A stretch of DNA of 64,000 nt from Nitrospirota bacterium (lineage in GTDB: Bacteria > Nitrospirota > Nitrospiria > Nitrospirales > Nitrospiraceae). The notes beneath the pieces were generated by a model. It was not told the origin of the DNA, did not search any database, and saw only the letters and a program-made list of their open reading frames with translations. The DNA lies in NCBI GenBank assembly GCA_030684575.1, contig JAUXVD010000004.1, positions 62,001 to 126,000 on the forward strand. The letters are read 5' to 3'. A program made the position numbers and the translations under genes. Shown piece after piece: positions 34,894-43,873 of the stretch (its first letter is position 1; each line of letters begins with the position of its first letter).

Positions 34894-36675
34894 ATGTCGT
34901 CTCATGAATCGCTGACTCCAGCAACGGAGAAACCACAGAATGGAATACGCGGGCTCAAGCATTGGCGCTACGACCTGTTAGCCGGGCTGCAGGTCGCGCT
35001 CATCGGGCTTCCCCTCTCGCTGGGCATCGCAGTGGCCTCCGGTGCCCCGCCCATCACCGGCGTCATCTCGGCCATCATCGCGGGACTGGTCTTTCCATTT
35101 CTCGGTGGTGCCTATGTGACCATCAGCGGACCTGCCGCCGGCCTGGCGCCGGCTCTGCTGGCCGGCATGATCGCACTCGGCCATGGAGACTTAGCGGTGG
35201 GATATCCGCTCTTGCTAGTGGCGATTTGTCTGACCGGCGTCGTCCAGGTGGTGCTGAGCCTCCTTCGCGCCGGGAGCTTCGCCCTGTATTTCCCCGTCTC
35301 GGTGGTCGAAGGCATGTTGAGCGCGATCGGCATGCTGATCATCATCAAACAAATCCCGCAACTCCTGGGAGACCGGTTGCCGCCTGTCAAATCCATTCCA
35401 GCAGCCATCCTGGCGATTCCTCACGATATCCAGGAGATGAATCCGGCGATCTTCCTCGTCGGAGGGCTGGCGTTGGCCCTTCTCTTTTTTCTTTCCAGCA
35501 GAACAGAACGGTGGGCCACGCTCATCCCAGCGCCTCTCCTCGTCGTCAGCCTGGGTGGGTTAGCCAGTTGGCTCCTGCAACTCCCCAAAGAATACCTCGT
35601 CAATGTGCCCCTCAATATTTTCCAACATGGCGTTCACTTCCCTCACTTTTCTGAAGCCTGGCAGAATCAAGACTTGTGGATGGCATTCCTGGTCACGATC
35701 CTCACGCTGACCCTCATCGATGGCACGGAATCGCTCGCCACGATCGCGGCAGTCGACAAGATCGATCCGTTCCATCGAAAATCGGATCCCAACGTGACCT
35801 TGCGGGCCATGGGTATCTCCAACATCCTCTCCAGCCTGGCTGGTGGCTTGACGATTATTCCCGGCGGAGTGAAAAGCACGACTAATATCATGGCCGGAGG
35901 ACGAACCCTTTGGGCCAACTTTTACTATGCCTGCTCCCTCGCGCTCCTCTTATGGTTCGGAACGAGGCTCATCAATCTGATTCCGCTATCTGTCTTGGCG
36001 GCGTTGCTCATCTGGGTCGGATGGCAACTCTGCGCACCCAGAATTTTCCAGAAGATACTCGCGGTCGGCAAGGAACAACTCTTGATCGCGGTCGTCACCG
36101 TTGTCGTCACCCTGTATACCTCCGATCTGCTGGAAGGAGTGGTCCTTGGCACACTCACAAAGGTCATCGTGCTCTGTCTCGACCTGGTACGGGCTTCAGC
36201 CCGGGAAGCTCCGTCCGGAGAGTCGTCCTTTTGGCGGACCGCCAGGCTGCTACCGGCTGCGCTCACTGAATTGTTCAGCAATCCCGTGATTCGAATCGGA
36301 GATGGCCGCGGCTCTCGTGAGCGGTACAGTGTCATGACCGTTGCGACCAGCGCGATCCGTGGCACGGTCGGAGAGATGAAGAATCCGTATAAAATCTACC
36401 TGTCCTCCGTCACCTGCATGAACCTGATGAAACTCGACAAAGCGCTTCACCAAACGCTCGTCGTTCCCACGAACTCCAAAGCCAACTTCTTAATCATCTT
36501 GGCGGGACAGGTGGTCGACCATACCTCGATGGAGTATTTGCACCATTTCCAGGATGAATGCATCGAGGCCGGCCATACCTGCGCCATCGTAGGAATGGAC
36601 CATTTTCGCGCGTTTTCTGACCACGTGCTGGGATACCGTGTCAATAATCCACGAGAGCGAATGGCATTCGCATGA
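34894..36675 (+). CDS. SulP-family anion (bicarbonate/sulfate) transporter
   Basis: 593 aa. The SulP membrane domain has ~12-14 segments: LAGLQVALIGLPLSLGIAVASGAPPITG, GGAYVTISGPAAGLAPAL, DGTESLATIAAVDKIDPF and SSLAGGLTIIPGGVKSTTNIMAGGRT. A degenerate cytoplasmic STAS domain lies at the C-terminus (residues ~500-590). The SulP family includes the BicA Na+/HCO3- symporters. The neighbouring carbonic anhydrase 104 bp downstream and sbtAB in the same block favour bicarbonate over sulfate. AGGAGAAATTCT fixes the start at 34894; an ATG at 34876 is upstream of it. Confidence 0.9.
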   Translation: MSSHESLTPATEKPQNGIRGLKHWRYDLLAGLQVALIGLPLSLGIAVASGAPPITGVISAIIAGLVFPFLGGAYVTISGPAAGLAPALLAGMIALGHGDLAVGYPLLLVAICLTGVVQVVLSLLRAGSFALYFPVSVVEGMLSAIGMLIIIKQIPQLLGDRLPPVKSIPAAILAIPHDIQEMNPAIFLVGGLALALLFFLSSRTERWATLIPAPLLVVSLGGLASWLLQLPKEYLVNVPLNIFQHGVHFPHFSEAWQNQDLWMAFLVTILTLTLIDGTESLATIAAVDKIDPFHRKSDPNVTLRAMGISNILSSLAGGLTIIPGGVKSTTNIMAGGRTLWANFYYACSLALLLWFGTRLINLIPLSVLAALLIWVGWQLCAPRIFQKILAVGKEQLLIAVVTVVVTLYTSDLLEGVVLGTLTKVIVLCLDLVRASAREAPSGESSFWRTARLLPAALTELFSNPVIRIGDGRGSRERYSVMTVATSAIRGTVGEMKNPYKIYLSSVTCMNLMKLDKALHQTLVVPTNSKANFLIILAGQVVDHTSMEYLHHFQDECIEAGHTCAIVGMDHFRAFSDHVLGYRVNNPRERMAFA

Positions 36676-36778
36676 GAAAAGAAGAATTACGCAAGGGTCA
36701 CGTCTGGAAGCCTTGCTATCATTGGGCATGCACATTCTCCAAGATCGCCGAGTCCGAACGGCCAAGAAGGATGCAACA

Positions 36779-37885
36779 ATGACGAATTCAACGCTGTCAC
36801 ACGCAAATACAGACGGCATGGTCATTCATGGCATGTCCATACAACAACGCATCGACTGGCTGCTCGATCGAGCGCGCCGCCACTCATGGGAATTCCAGAG
36901 TCCCGAGTCATGGCTGGCGCGCAGCCGCTACCTCGCGCAGCACCCGACCGCTATCGCCGCGTTCACGTGCATGGATGGACGCGTCAACATTTCGTTGGCT
37001 ACCAACACACCGCACGGCATCATCCTGCCATTCCGCAATCTCGGCGGATGCTTCCACTTGGGCTGGCCACACCTTGGTGAAGTACTCACAGAGCATGTGC
37101 AGGGCGCGGTGCGACAAGGACGACGTACTCTGGCACTACTCACCTACCATTACTCCAAGGGGGACCCCCGTCGCGGGTGTGCCGGTTTTAACTACGACAC
37201 CAACGCCGCCCGCGCCCACACCTTAGGGATCAAACAACAGATGGAGGCGGTCTTCGGCACCCGACACGACACGGTATATCCGGTGGTGTGTGGATTCGAG
37301 ACCGACGAAGACGCCCTCGTCCTCCACGGCGCTGGAGAGGAGGTCCTCAATCTATCCACCCTCTCCTCCACAGATCACGACACCCTGCCGGCATTGCTGA
37401 CACGGCTCTATCCAGACATGCCCGACCAGATACGCCAGGACTTTTTGCCCCTGGTGCAGGACAATATCACCCACATCGCCGGAGTCAGGCACGCCAACCG
37501 CGAGCTTAACTTTGAGCATCAGGAATGGATGATTTGCATCGGCCGCGGGTTCGAATGGCTGCACCTGCCTAATACGGCACTCATCATCGGCCCCTACAGC
37601 CCCGACCTCGCCAACCCCATCCGCAAGGCCGCCGGCATCATCGAGGCCAACATGTTCGCCGGCCGTATCCCCCATGACGGCTTTCTGCTGCTCGCCGAAG
37701 CGCCCTACCACGAAATCGGCGTAGATCGTGCCCGCGCGGAACTCAAGAGCCACTTCATGTCAGAATTCGCCGCCGATGTCATCCGCGCCGAATTCCCGAA
37801 ACTGGCGGAGAAAATGCACGTGCGCACCGCAGTTCTCGCCTGGCAGTCGAGAACGATGGATATGATTGAGCGCCGTGCGGCTTGA
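36779..37885 (+). CDS. CsoSCA-like carbonic anhydrase
   Basis: 368 aa from ATG 36779 (AAGGATGCAACA upstream). The beta-CA catalytic set is recognisable: C64-M-D66-G-R68 (AFTCMDGRVN), H124 and C134 (TYHYSKGDPRRGCAGF). Zinc would be held by C64, H124 and C134. The ten residues between His and Cys, instead of the two of normal beta-CAs, match the carboxysome shell enzyme CsoSCA. The C-terminal part would be its inactive second domain. No carboxysome genes are here and the organism probably lacks RuBisCO-based fixation, so this would be a free CA interconverting CO2 and bicarbonate beside SulP. The family call is by motif only. Confidence 0.72.
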   Translation: MTNSTLSHANTDGMVIHGMSIQQRIDWLLDRARRHSWEFQSPESWLARSRYLAQHPTAIAAFTCMDGRVNISLATNTPHGIILPFRNLGGCFHLGWPHLGEVLTEHVQGAVRQGRRTLALLTYHYSKGDPRRGCAGFNYDTNAARAHTLGIKQQMEAVFGTRHDTVYPVVCGFETDEDALVLHGAGEEVLNLSTLSSTDHDTLPALLTRLYPDMPDQIRQDFLPLVQDNITHIAGVRHANRELNFEHQEWMICIGRGFEWLHLPNTALIIGPYSPDLANPIRKAAGIIEANMFAGRIPHDGFLLLAEAPYHEIGVDRARAELKSHFMSEFAADVIRAEFPKLAEKMHVRTAVLAWQSRTMDMIERRAA

Positions 37886-37928
37886 ACGCATAGAGTCAAT
37901 CGACTCGGGCCAACAAAGGAGAATCTCC

Positions 37929-39146
37929 ATGCAAGCCAGCATCTTTGTCACTGATGATGAGCCCGCATTGCGCAACGCACTCGTGAAGCGGCTGTCCAGG
38001 CGCCAGCATCGAGTCAGGGCGTTCCAGTCCGGAGATGAGCTGCTCGCCGCTGTCGAGCACGACGTCCCGGACCTGATCCTCCTCGACCTCAAAATGCCAG
38101 GAATGACAGGAATCGAAACCCTGGAAGCACTGCGCACGAAAGCGCGAGATACCGCGGTAATCATTCTCACCGCCTATGGAACAGTCGAGGATGCGGTCGA
38201 AGCCATGAAGCTGGGAGCCTATGATTTCCTCATCAAGACCGTGGACCTCGGAGGCGTGGAGCCAGTCGTCGACCGGGCCTTGGAGTATCTCCTCTTGCGC
38301 CGGCGGGTCGCGTTTGCGACCGAGCACGATACCGGTCACTACGGATTGGCAGAACTCGTGGCGAACAGCCCATCCATGAAACAACTTCTCGCACAGGTGA
38401 CCCAGGCGGCACAGAACCAGATGACGACCGTCCTCCTGACGGGGGAAACCGGAACGGGAAAAGAATTTCTAGCTCGGGTGATTCACCATAATAGTGCGCG
38501 CGCCACTGGTCCATTTGTGAGAATCAACTGCACGGCGCTATCGCCCGACCTCTTTGAGCGTGAACTCTTCGGATGCGAACGTGGAAGCGTCCCGGGATCC
38601 GAGCAGCGCAAACTCGGCTTGCTGGAACAGGCAGAATCCGGCACCATATTTTTCGACGAAGTCGGCGATCTCGATGTGGTGATGCAGGGAAAGCTCTTGA
38701 GGGTGCTGGAGGACCGATCCTTCCGCCGCGTCGGAGGAACCGAAGACATCAGAAGGGACTTTCGTGTCATGGTCGCGTCGAACCGGGACCTCAAGCAGGA
38801 GATTGCGGCACAACGCTTTCGAGAAGATCTCTACCTTCGTCTCAATATCATGGCATGGCAAGTGCCGACGCTCCAAAACCGCGTTGAGGACATCGCCCCA
38901 CTGAGCAAACAATTTATGGTGAAATACGGGATGGAGCTGAATAAGGACGTAAAAGAAATTGACCCCGCAGCCATCGCAATACTGCAACGGTATCCATTCC
39001 CCGGTAATGTGCGCGAGTTGCACAATATCATTGAGCGGGCCATGATCTTGTGCAAAGGAACCATCTTAACGGCAGGCGATCTTCCTGCAGAATTACGGGA
39101 CCTTTCCGCACCCATACCGGCCGCACAAGACAATGTAGGCTCCTGA
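37929..39146 (+). CDS. NtrC-like response regulator, degenerate sigma-54 loop, no HTH
   Basis: 405 aa from ATG 37929 (AAAGGAGAATCTCC upstream). The receiver domain (residues 1-125) has phospho-acceptor D53 in LILLDLKMPG. The AAA+ domain (~145-385) keeps Walker A GETGTGKE and Walker B IFFDEVGDL. At residues 219-224, where active bacterial enhancer-binding proteins have GAFTGA, it reads GSVPGS. The protein stops after the AAA+ lid and has no Fis-type helix-turn-helix. It therefore cannot contact sigma-54 or bind DNA in the usual way. It may form mixed hexamers with, or compete for phosphate with, the intact paralogue at 41241. It starts 43 bp after the CA gene. Confidence 0.9.
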   Translation: MQASIFVTDDEPALRNALVKRLSRRQHRVRAFQSGDELLAAVEHDVPDLILLDLKMPGMTGIETLEALRTKARDTAVIILTAYGTVEDAVEAMKLGAYDFLIKTVDLGGVEPVVDRALEYLLLRRRVAFATEHDTGHYGLAELVANSPSMKQLLAQVTQAAQNQMTTVLLTGETGTGKEFLARVIHHNSARATGPFVRINCTALSPDLFERELFGCERGSVPGSEQRKLGLLEQAESGTIFFDEVGDLDVVMQGKLLRVLEDRSFRRVGGTEDIRRDFRVMVASNRDLKQEIAAQRFREDLYLRLNIMAWQVPTLQNRVEDIAPLSKQFMVKYGMELNKDVKEIDPAAIAILQRYPFPGNVRELHNIIERAMILCKGTILTAGDLPAELRDLSAPIPAAQDNVGS

Positions 39147-39305
39147 CAGTTCTGACAGACGATTGCCGTACCACGGCGCCTTGGTTTCGACGAGTGCTGC
39201 ACGAATACAGGATCGTCACGCCATTGTGCGCGGCCAAACAGGCATGCCGTGTTTTGACAATCCCACGACTCGAACTTAGGATATTCAGACCAACTTGGAG
39301 CGTCT

Positions 39306-41237
39306 ATGCGGGAGTATCTGACTCGCCTGTTTAATAATCTTCCGATCGAACGAAAGCTGCTGCTGGTGTCAGTGATCCCGCTGACCGCCCTCATTCTGCT
39401 CAGTGTCGTCACCTATCACAGCGTCCAAACGGTTGAACGGGATGAAGAACAGCTCAACCGTTTATACCTGACACAAAACTCAGCCGCCCAGTACATGCGG
39501 CTCATCGTCGATCTCGAAACAAGCTTTCGCGGATATGTGTTGACGCTCCAGACTCCCTATCTTCGCCCCTTTCGGACCGCGCAAGAAGGTATTTTCTCCG
39601 TGGGAGAAGAACTCACCAGAATGGTCTCCGATGAGATCCCCCACCGCTCGCAATTTCTTGAAGTTCAAGCACTCGTGAGGCAGCTTATCATTGAGAAAGT
39701 GGACCTCATCGAAGCAACCAAGAAGGGGCACCCTGAGAAAGCGCTCCAATACATCGAAGAAGGACGCGGCCGGACGATCATGGTCAGGATTCGAGAGTTG
39801 ATGGTGACGTTCGACCAGCAGGAACAGAAACGAGTCGAAACGAGACTGGCTCAATTGAGTCAAGATCGAACAGCGACTCTCACCGTCATATTAGTCGGGG
39901 GGGTTCTCACCCTGGGGCTGATGGCCTTGGCGTTGTATCTCATCGCCCGCTCGATCGCTGGTCCGTTGGTCGCCTTGGCCAAAGCGGTTGGATCCTCGCC
40001 GGCGGGCTCTTTTTCAAACATCCCGTTGCTCGAACGAAAAGATGAAATCGGCTATCTCACGAGAGTCATGCACCGGCTAGGCGTTCAGATTCAAAGCCAC
40101 CTCGACCAGGTCGAACATTCTGAAGCGGCCCTCCGTGTGCTGAATGATAATCTCTCCGCCTCGGAATCAAAGTATCGCGGACTGGTCAACAACGCCCCTT
40201 TCGGCATTTTCACGACCAGGGGAACGGAGATTACGTTCAGCAACCGCTACAACCAAACGCTTGCGGGACTCGACCCGGATCACGTGACCGATCCGGACAC
40301 CTTTCGCCAGTGGATCCACCCGGAAGATCAGGACCGTGTCTTGTCCGAATTCGCTCACGCCGTGGAGAACGTCCAACCGTATGAAACCGTGTTTCGCTTT
40401 CTTCATGTGAACGGTTCGGTACGGAAGGTATTGAGTCGCCGGATTCCCCTTGAGCAAGGAATCACTCAACAGCCCTTCTATATCGGCTTCAATCTCGACA
40501 TCACGGCCCTGGATCAGATGCAGACACGCCTCAGTCGATCAGAACGCCTGGCAACGCTCGGCCAGGTCGCGGCCGGAATTGCCCACGAAATCAGGAACCC
40601 GCTCGTGGGGATCGGGTCCAATGCGTTTCTCCTCCTGGACGAATTTGACAAGTCGGACCCGCGCCATGCCGATTTGGAAATGATATTGAAAGAAACCAAA
40701 CGGCTGGATCGCATTGTCAATCAGATCATCGATTATGCCCGCCCACGGGAACTCGCTCCGGTGCTCTGTCCTCTCAACGATCTGATCCACGACGTCGTCA
40801 AATTGCTCGACTCGACCATCACCGCAAAATGCCTGACGCTCACACGTTCCATTTCTCCCACGCTCACCAGGCTCCATGCCGATCAAGACCAAATCAAACA
40901 GGTGCTCTTGAACGTGGTCCAGAACGCCATCGACGCCTCTCATGAAGGAGCAGCCATTGACGTCACCGCCTTCGAACTCCCCCGCGGTCAAACGGCAGGC
41001 ATGGTGGTGAAAGTCACGGACCATGGAGTCGGAATTCCCGATAACGCATTAGCCCACGTGTTCGAGCCGTTCTTTACGAGCGGAAAACGGCAGGGAACGG
41101 GGTTGGGGCTGGCGATTTGCCGCAATATCATCGAGAGCCATGGGGGCGACATCCAGCTCACCAGTGAAGTCGGGAAAGGGACGAACGTCAGAATCTGGCT
41201 TCCGCTCCGCCAGGAATTCCAATTCTCTGAGGGATAA
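39306..41237 (+). CDS. CHASE3/HAMP/PAS sensor histidine kinase
   Basis: 643 aa inner-membrane kinase. TM1 lies at ~17-38. A periplasmic CHASE3-type helical domain follows (SAAQYMRLIVDLETSFRGYVLT). TM2 is at ~195-218 (LTVILVGGVLTLGLMALALYL), then HAMP, then PAS at ~290-405. HisKA has phospho-acceptor H427 in GIAHEIRNPLVG. HATPase_c has NVVQNAIDAS, DHGVGIP and GTGLGLAICRNIIESHGG. TTGGAGCGTCT precedes the ATG. It stands between two NtrC-type regulators and is 3 bp from the second, so it probably phosphorylates both. The signal is unknown; the neighbourhood suggests carbon or anion status. Confidence 0.93.
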   Translation: MREYLTRLFNNLPIERKLLLVSVIPLTALILLSVVTYHSVQTVERDEEQLNRLYLTQNSAAQYMRLIVDLETSFRGYVLTLQTPYLRPFRTAQEGIFSVGEELTRMVSDEIPHRSQFLEVQALVRQLIIEKVDLIEATKKGHPEKALQYIEEGRGRTIMVRIRELMVTFDQQEQKRVETRLAQLSQDRTATLTVILVGGVLTLGLMALALYLIARSIAGPLVALAKAVGSSPAGSFSNIPLLERKDEIGYLTRVMHRLGVQIQSHLDQVEHSEAALRVLNDNLSASESKYRGLVNNAPFGIFTTRGTEITFSNRYNQTLAGLDPDHVTDPDTFRQWIHPEDQDRVLSEFAHAVENVQPYETVFRFLHVNGSVRKVLSRRIPLEQGITQQPFYIGFNLDITALDQMQTRLSRSERLATLGQVAAGIAHEIRNPLVGIGSNAFLLLDEFDKSDPRHADLEMILKETKRLDRIVNQIIDYARPRELAPVLCPLNDLIHDVVKLLDSTITAKCLTLTRSISPTLTRLHADQDQIKQVLLNVVQNAIDASHEGAAIDVTAFELPRGQTAGMVVKVTDHGVGIPDNALAHVFEPFFTSGKRQGTGLGLAICRNIIESHGGDIQLTSEVGKGTNVRIWLPLRQEFQFSEG

Positions 41238-41240
41238 CGC

Positions 41241-42629
41241 ATGCAACTGACCATCTTCGTGACCGATGATGAACCGGCCATCCGCAACGCGATCATCAAG
41301 CGCCTGACTCGAAAACACCATCGGGTCGTTGGGTTTGAGTCCGGCGACGTACTGTTGGCCGCGCTGCCTCAAGAGATTCCCGACCTGATCCTCCTCGACC
41401 TCAAGATGCCCGGCCTCAGCGGACTGGAGACCCTCAGAAAACTGCGTCCGCTGGCCCCTCAGACCCTGGTCATCTTGCTCACGGCCTATGGCACCGTTCA
41501 AGATGCCGTCGATGCCATGAAACTCGGGGCCTACGATTTTCTCATCAAAACTGTCGACCTGGATGCCATGGAACCGGTCCTCGATCGCGCCATCGACCTC
41601 TTGAGCCTGCGCCGGCGTCTCGCTATCGAAACCGAACAGCACGACAGCCAATATGCGCTCTCCCGCTTGGACGTACGGAGTCCGGTTATGCAGAACGTAT
41701 TGTCCCAGGTTCGGGATGTGGCCTCGAATCCGAAGTCGTCGGTGCTGCTCCTGGGCGAAACAGGAACGGGCAAGGAGTATCTTGCGCGGGTCCTCCATCA
41801 CAACGGAGCGCGGGCATCGGGCCCCTTTATCGGTGTGAACTGTACCGCCCTCCCGCGAGAGCTGTTCGAAAGCGAATTGTTCGGTTTCGAGCGAGGCGCC
41901 TTCACCGGAGCGGTCCAGCGAAAGATCGGGCTGCTTGAAAAGGCAGAGGGCGGAAGCCTGTTCCTCGACGAAATCGGCGACTTAGATCTAACCATGCAGG
42001 CCAAGCTCTTACGGGTGATTCAAGAGCGCACCATCAGACGGCTTGGGGGAACGGACGATATCGGGGTGGATTTCCGGCTCATCGCCGCTACGAATCGAGA
42101 CCTCAAAAAAGCGGTGGCCGAAGGAGGCTTTCGCGAGGATCTCTATTTCCGGCTCAACGTGGTCTCCTTCGAACTGCCTCCGTTGCGGAAGCGCGTCGAG
42201 GACATTGAGCCACTCTGCCGAAGAGCGATCATCCAATACGGCAAGGAATTCGGGAAAGATGTCGTCGACATCGAGCCGGATGCCATGACGCTGTTGCGGG
42301 AATATGTCTATCCTGGAAACATTCGTGAGCTGCACAATATCATCGAACGGGCCATGATCTTCTGCCATGGCAAGATGCTGTCCGTGGACAACCTCCCTGC
42401 CGAACTGCGGCAGAGACCGGAATCTGTCGCGGTGACCATCGTGGAGGGAGAAGAGCGCATGCTCCGGCTCGAATCGAAACTGGGGAAACAATCCCTGGCC
42501 GATATCGAACAGGCGATCATTCAGGAAGTGCTTCGGTTGTCGGACTACAATAAAACAACTGCCGCCAGATATCTCGGCCTCACGAGATTTGCGCTGGATC
42601 GGCGCCTCAAAAAGGTCACGGAAGAGTAA
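41241..42629 (+). CDS. NtrC-family sigma-54-dependent response regulator
   Basis: 462 aa, complete: receiver domain with D53 (LILLDLKMPG), AAA+ domain with GETGTGKE, the sigma-54 contact loop GAFTGA at 219-224 and LFLDEIGDL, and a C-terminal Fis-type HTH (LADIEQAIIQEVLRLSDYNKTTAARYLG). It starts 3 bp after the kinase gene. Closely related in sequence to the degenerate regulator at 37929, so the pair arose by duplication around the kinase. It is the only intact sigma-54 activator in the window and the best candidate to bind the TCGCAC-N10-GTGCGA dyads; that link is inferred. Confidence 0.95.
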   Translation: MQLTIFVTDDEPAIRNAIIKRLTRKHHRVVGFESGDVLLAALPQEIPDLILLDLKMPGLSGLETLRKLRPLAPQTLVILLTAYGTVQDAVDAMKLGAYDFLIKTVDLDAMEPVLDRAIDLLSLRRRLAIETEQHDSQYALSRLDVRSPVMQNVLSQVRDVASNPKSSVLLLGETGTGKEYLARVLHHNGARASGPFIGVNCTALPRELFESELFGFERGAFTGAVQRKIGLLEKAEGGSLFLDEIGDLDLTMQAKLLRVIQERTIRRLGGTDDIGVDFRLIAATNRDLKKAVAEGGFREDLYFRLNVVSFELPPLRKRVEDIEPLCRRAIIQYGKEFGKDVVDIEPDAMTLLREYVYPGNIRELHNIIERAMIFCHGKMLSVDNLPAELRQRPESVAVTIVEGEERMLRLESKLGKQSLADIEQAIIQEVLRLSDYNKTTAARYLGLTRFALDRRLKKVTEE

Positions 42630-42636
42630 CGGGCGA

Positions 42637-42957
42637 TCACGAAGGATTCGGCGACACGAACACTAAGACTTTGAGACGCTGGCCCGTGTGATTCTTCACC
42701 CCATGCTCTTCCCCGGCCGGCGCCATCGTTCCCTGCCCTGGACCCAGCACCCGTCTCTCTGCCCCGACCTGAAACGTACCCTGGCCCTCAAGCACGAGAT
42801 AGACCTTATCCTGCTCGCCGTGAATATGCCCCTTCTGTTCCTGACCTGGCTCGAAGCAGTAAATGTCGCAGAAGAATCGTGGCGTTTCAAACATGTTATT
42901 TTTCTTCATCTTATCACTGCTAAACTGATGATAATCTGCAATATTTACTACGTCCAT
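42637..42957 (-). CDS. Cupin-domain protein
   Basis: 106 aa with a single small cupin barrel. Motif 1 is GQEQKGHIHGEQDKVYLVLEG (metal-binding His, His and Gln/Glu), motif 2 GTMAPAGEEHGVKN. Such proteins bind a metal and often a small ligand; no function follows from sequence. It lies 21 bp downstream of the HdrB-like gene on the same strand and is convergent with the NtrC-type regulator, with 7 bp between the stops. Confidence 0.85.
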   Translation of the reverse strand: MDVVNIADYHQFSSDKMKKNNMFETPRFFCDIYCFEPGQEQKGHIHGEQDKVYLVLEGQGTFQVGAERRVLGPGQGTMAPAGEEHGVKNHTGQRLKVLVFVSPNPS

Positions 42958-42978
42958 GCGACGACTCCTTCAGGGCGG

Positions 42979-43869
42979 TTACGGCTGCGTTTGGCGGCGC
43001 TCAAGCGACGCGAGAATAGAATCAACCGATATCAAATGATGCGAGAGACCCAAGTCCTTGGGCAGAATTCCCATCGCCAACCCGAGTAACTGCGGCAGAT
43101 GCAAGATCGGTAAGTTGAGTTCGGTATTCACCGCACGACCAGCCCGATCCTGATAAATATCCAAACTCATGTGGCAGAGGGGACAGGGCGTCACCATAAA
43201 ATCGGCTCCCTGCTCCTTGGCTTCTTTCATGTGCGTCCCGGCCATGGCCACGGCAATGGCTTCCTTCTCAAGGATGATGGGAAATCCGCAACATTTGGTT
43301 CTCCCGGCATAGGGCACTGGCTCACCACCGACGGCCTTAATGAGCCGCTCGAGGGATTGCGGATTCTCAGGGTCGTCGAACCCCAGATCCCACGACGGAC
43401 GCAGAATGTAGCAGCCATAAAACGGGGCGATCCGAAAGTCCTGCATCGGCGTGGAGACCAGGGATCCCAGGCGGGTCAGTCCGATATCGCGTACCACAAT
43501 CCAGAGGAGATGCTTCACCTGGACCCGGCCATGATAGGCCAGTCCCTCCGGCGCCAGAAGTGCGTTGATACGATCCAGCGTCCCCGCCTCTGTTTTCAAC
43601 CGCCGATTGGCGGCACTCATCACCCCCTGGCAGGTGCCGCAGATCGTCATGACGTCCAGGCCAAGTTGTTCGGCTTGCGCAAAGGTCCTAGCGTTGATCG
43701 CCAGGGCCATCTCGGGATGCACTTCCGTCACCACCCCTGCGCCGCAACAAGCGGCGGCAGAGAGCTCGACGACCTCGATCCCCAATCGGCCAATGATGGC
43801 TCGCGTCGATTGATAGAGCTCCGGGGTGGCCCCTTGGGCCGCACAACCGGGGTAGAGAGCATATTTCAT
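42979..43869 (-). CDS. HdrB-like CCG-domain protein
   Basis: 296 aa with two CCG domains as in heterodisulfide reductase subunit B and the C-terminal part of some succinate dehydrogenase/fumarate reductase anchors: PGCAAQG, AACCGAGVV, CGTCQG in the first, then FYGCYILRP, KCCGFP and PCPLCHM in the second. These Cys sets bind unusual iron-sulfur clusters that reduce disulfides or pass electrons to a membrane pool. No HdrA/HdrC or Sdh partner is adjacent. It follows a coiled-coil secreted protein by 4 bp and is followed by the cupin. Confidence 0.88.
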   Translation of the reverse strand: MKYALYPGCAAQGATPELYQSTRAIIGRLGIEVVELSAAACCGAGVVTEVHPEMALAINARTFAQAEQLGLDVMTICGTCQGVMSAANRRLKTEAGTLDRINALLAPEGLAYHGRVQVKHLLWIVVRDIGLTRLGSLVSTPMQDFRIAPFYGCYILRPSWDLGFDDPENPQSLERLIKAVGGEPVPYAGRTKCCGFPIILEKEAIAVAMAGTHMKEAKEQGADFMVTPCPLCHMSLDIYQDRAGRAVNTELNLPILHLPQLLGLAMGILPKDLGLSHHLISVDSILASLERRQTQP

Positions 43870-43873
43870 GGAT

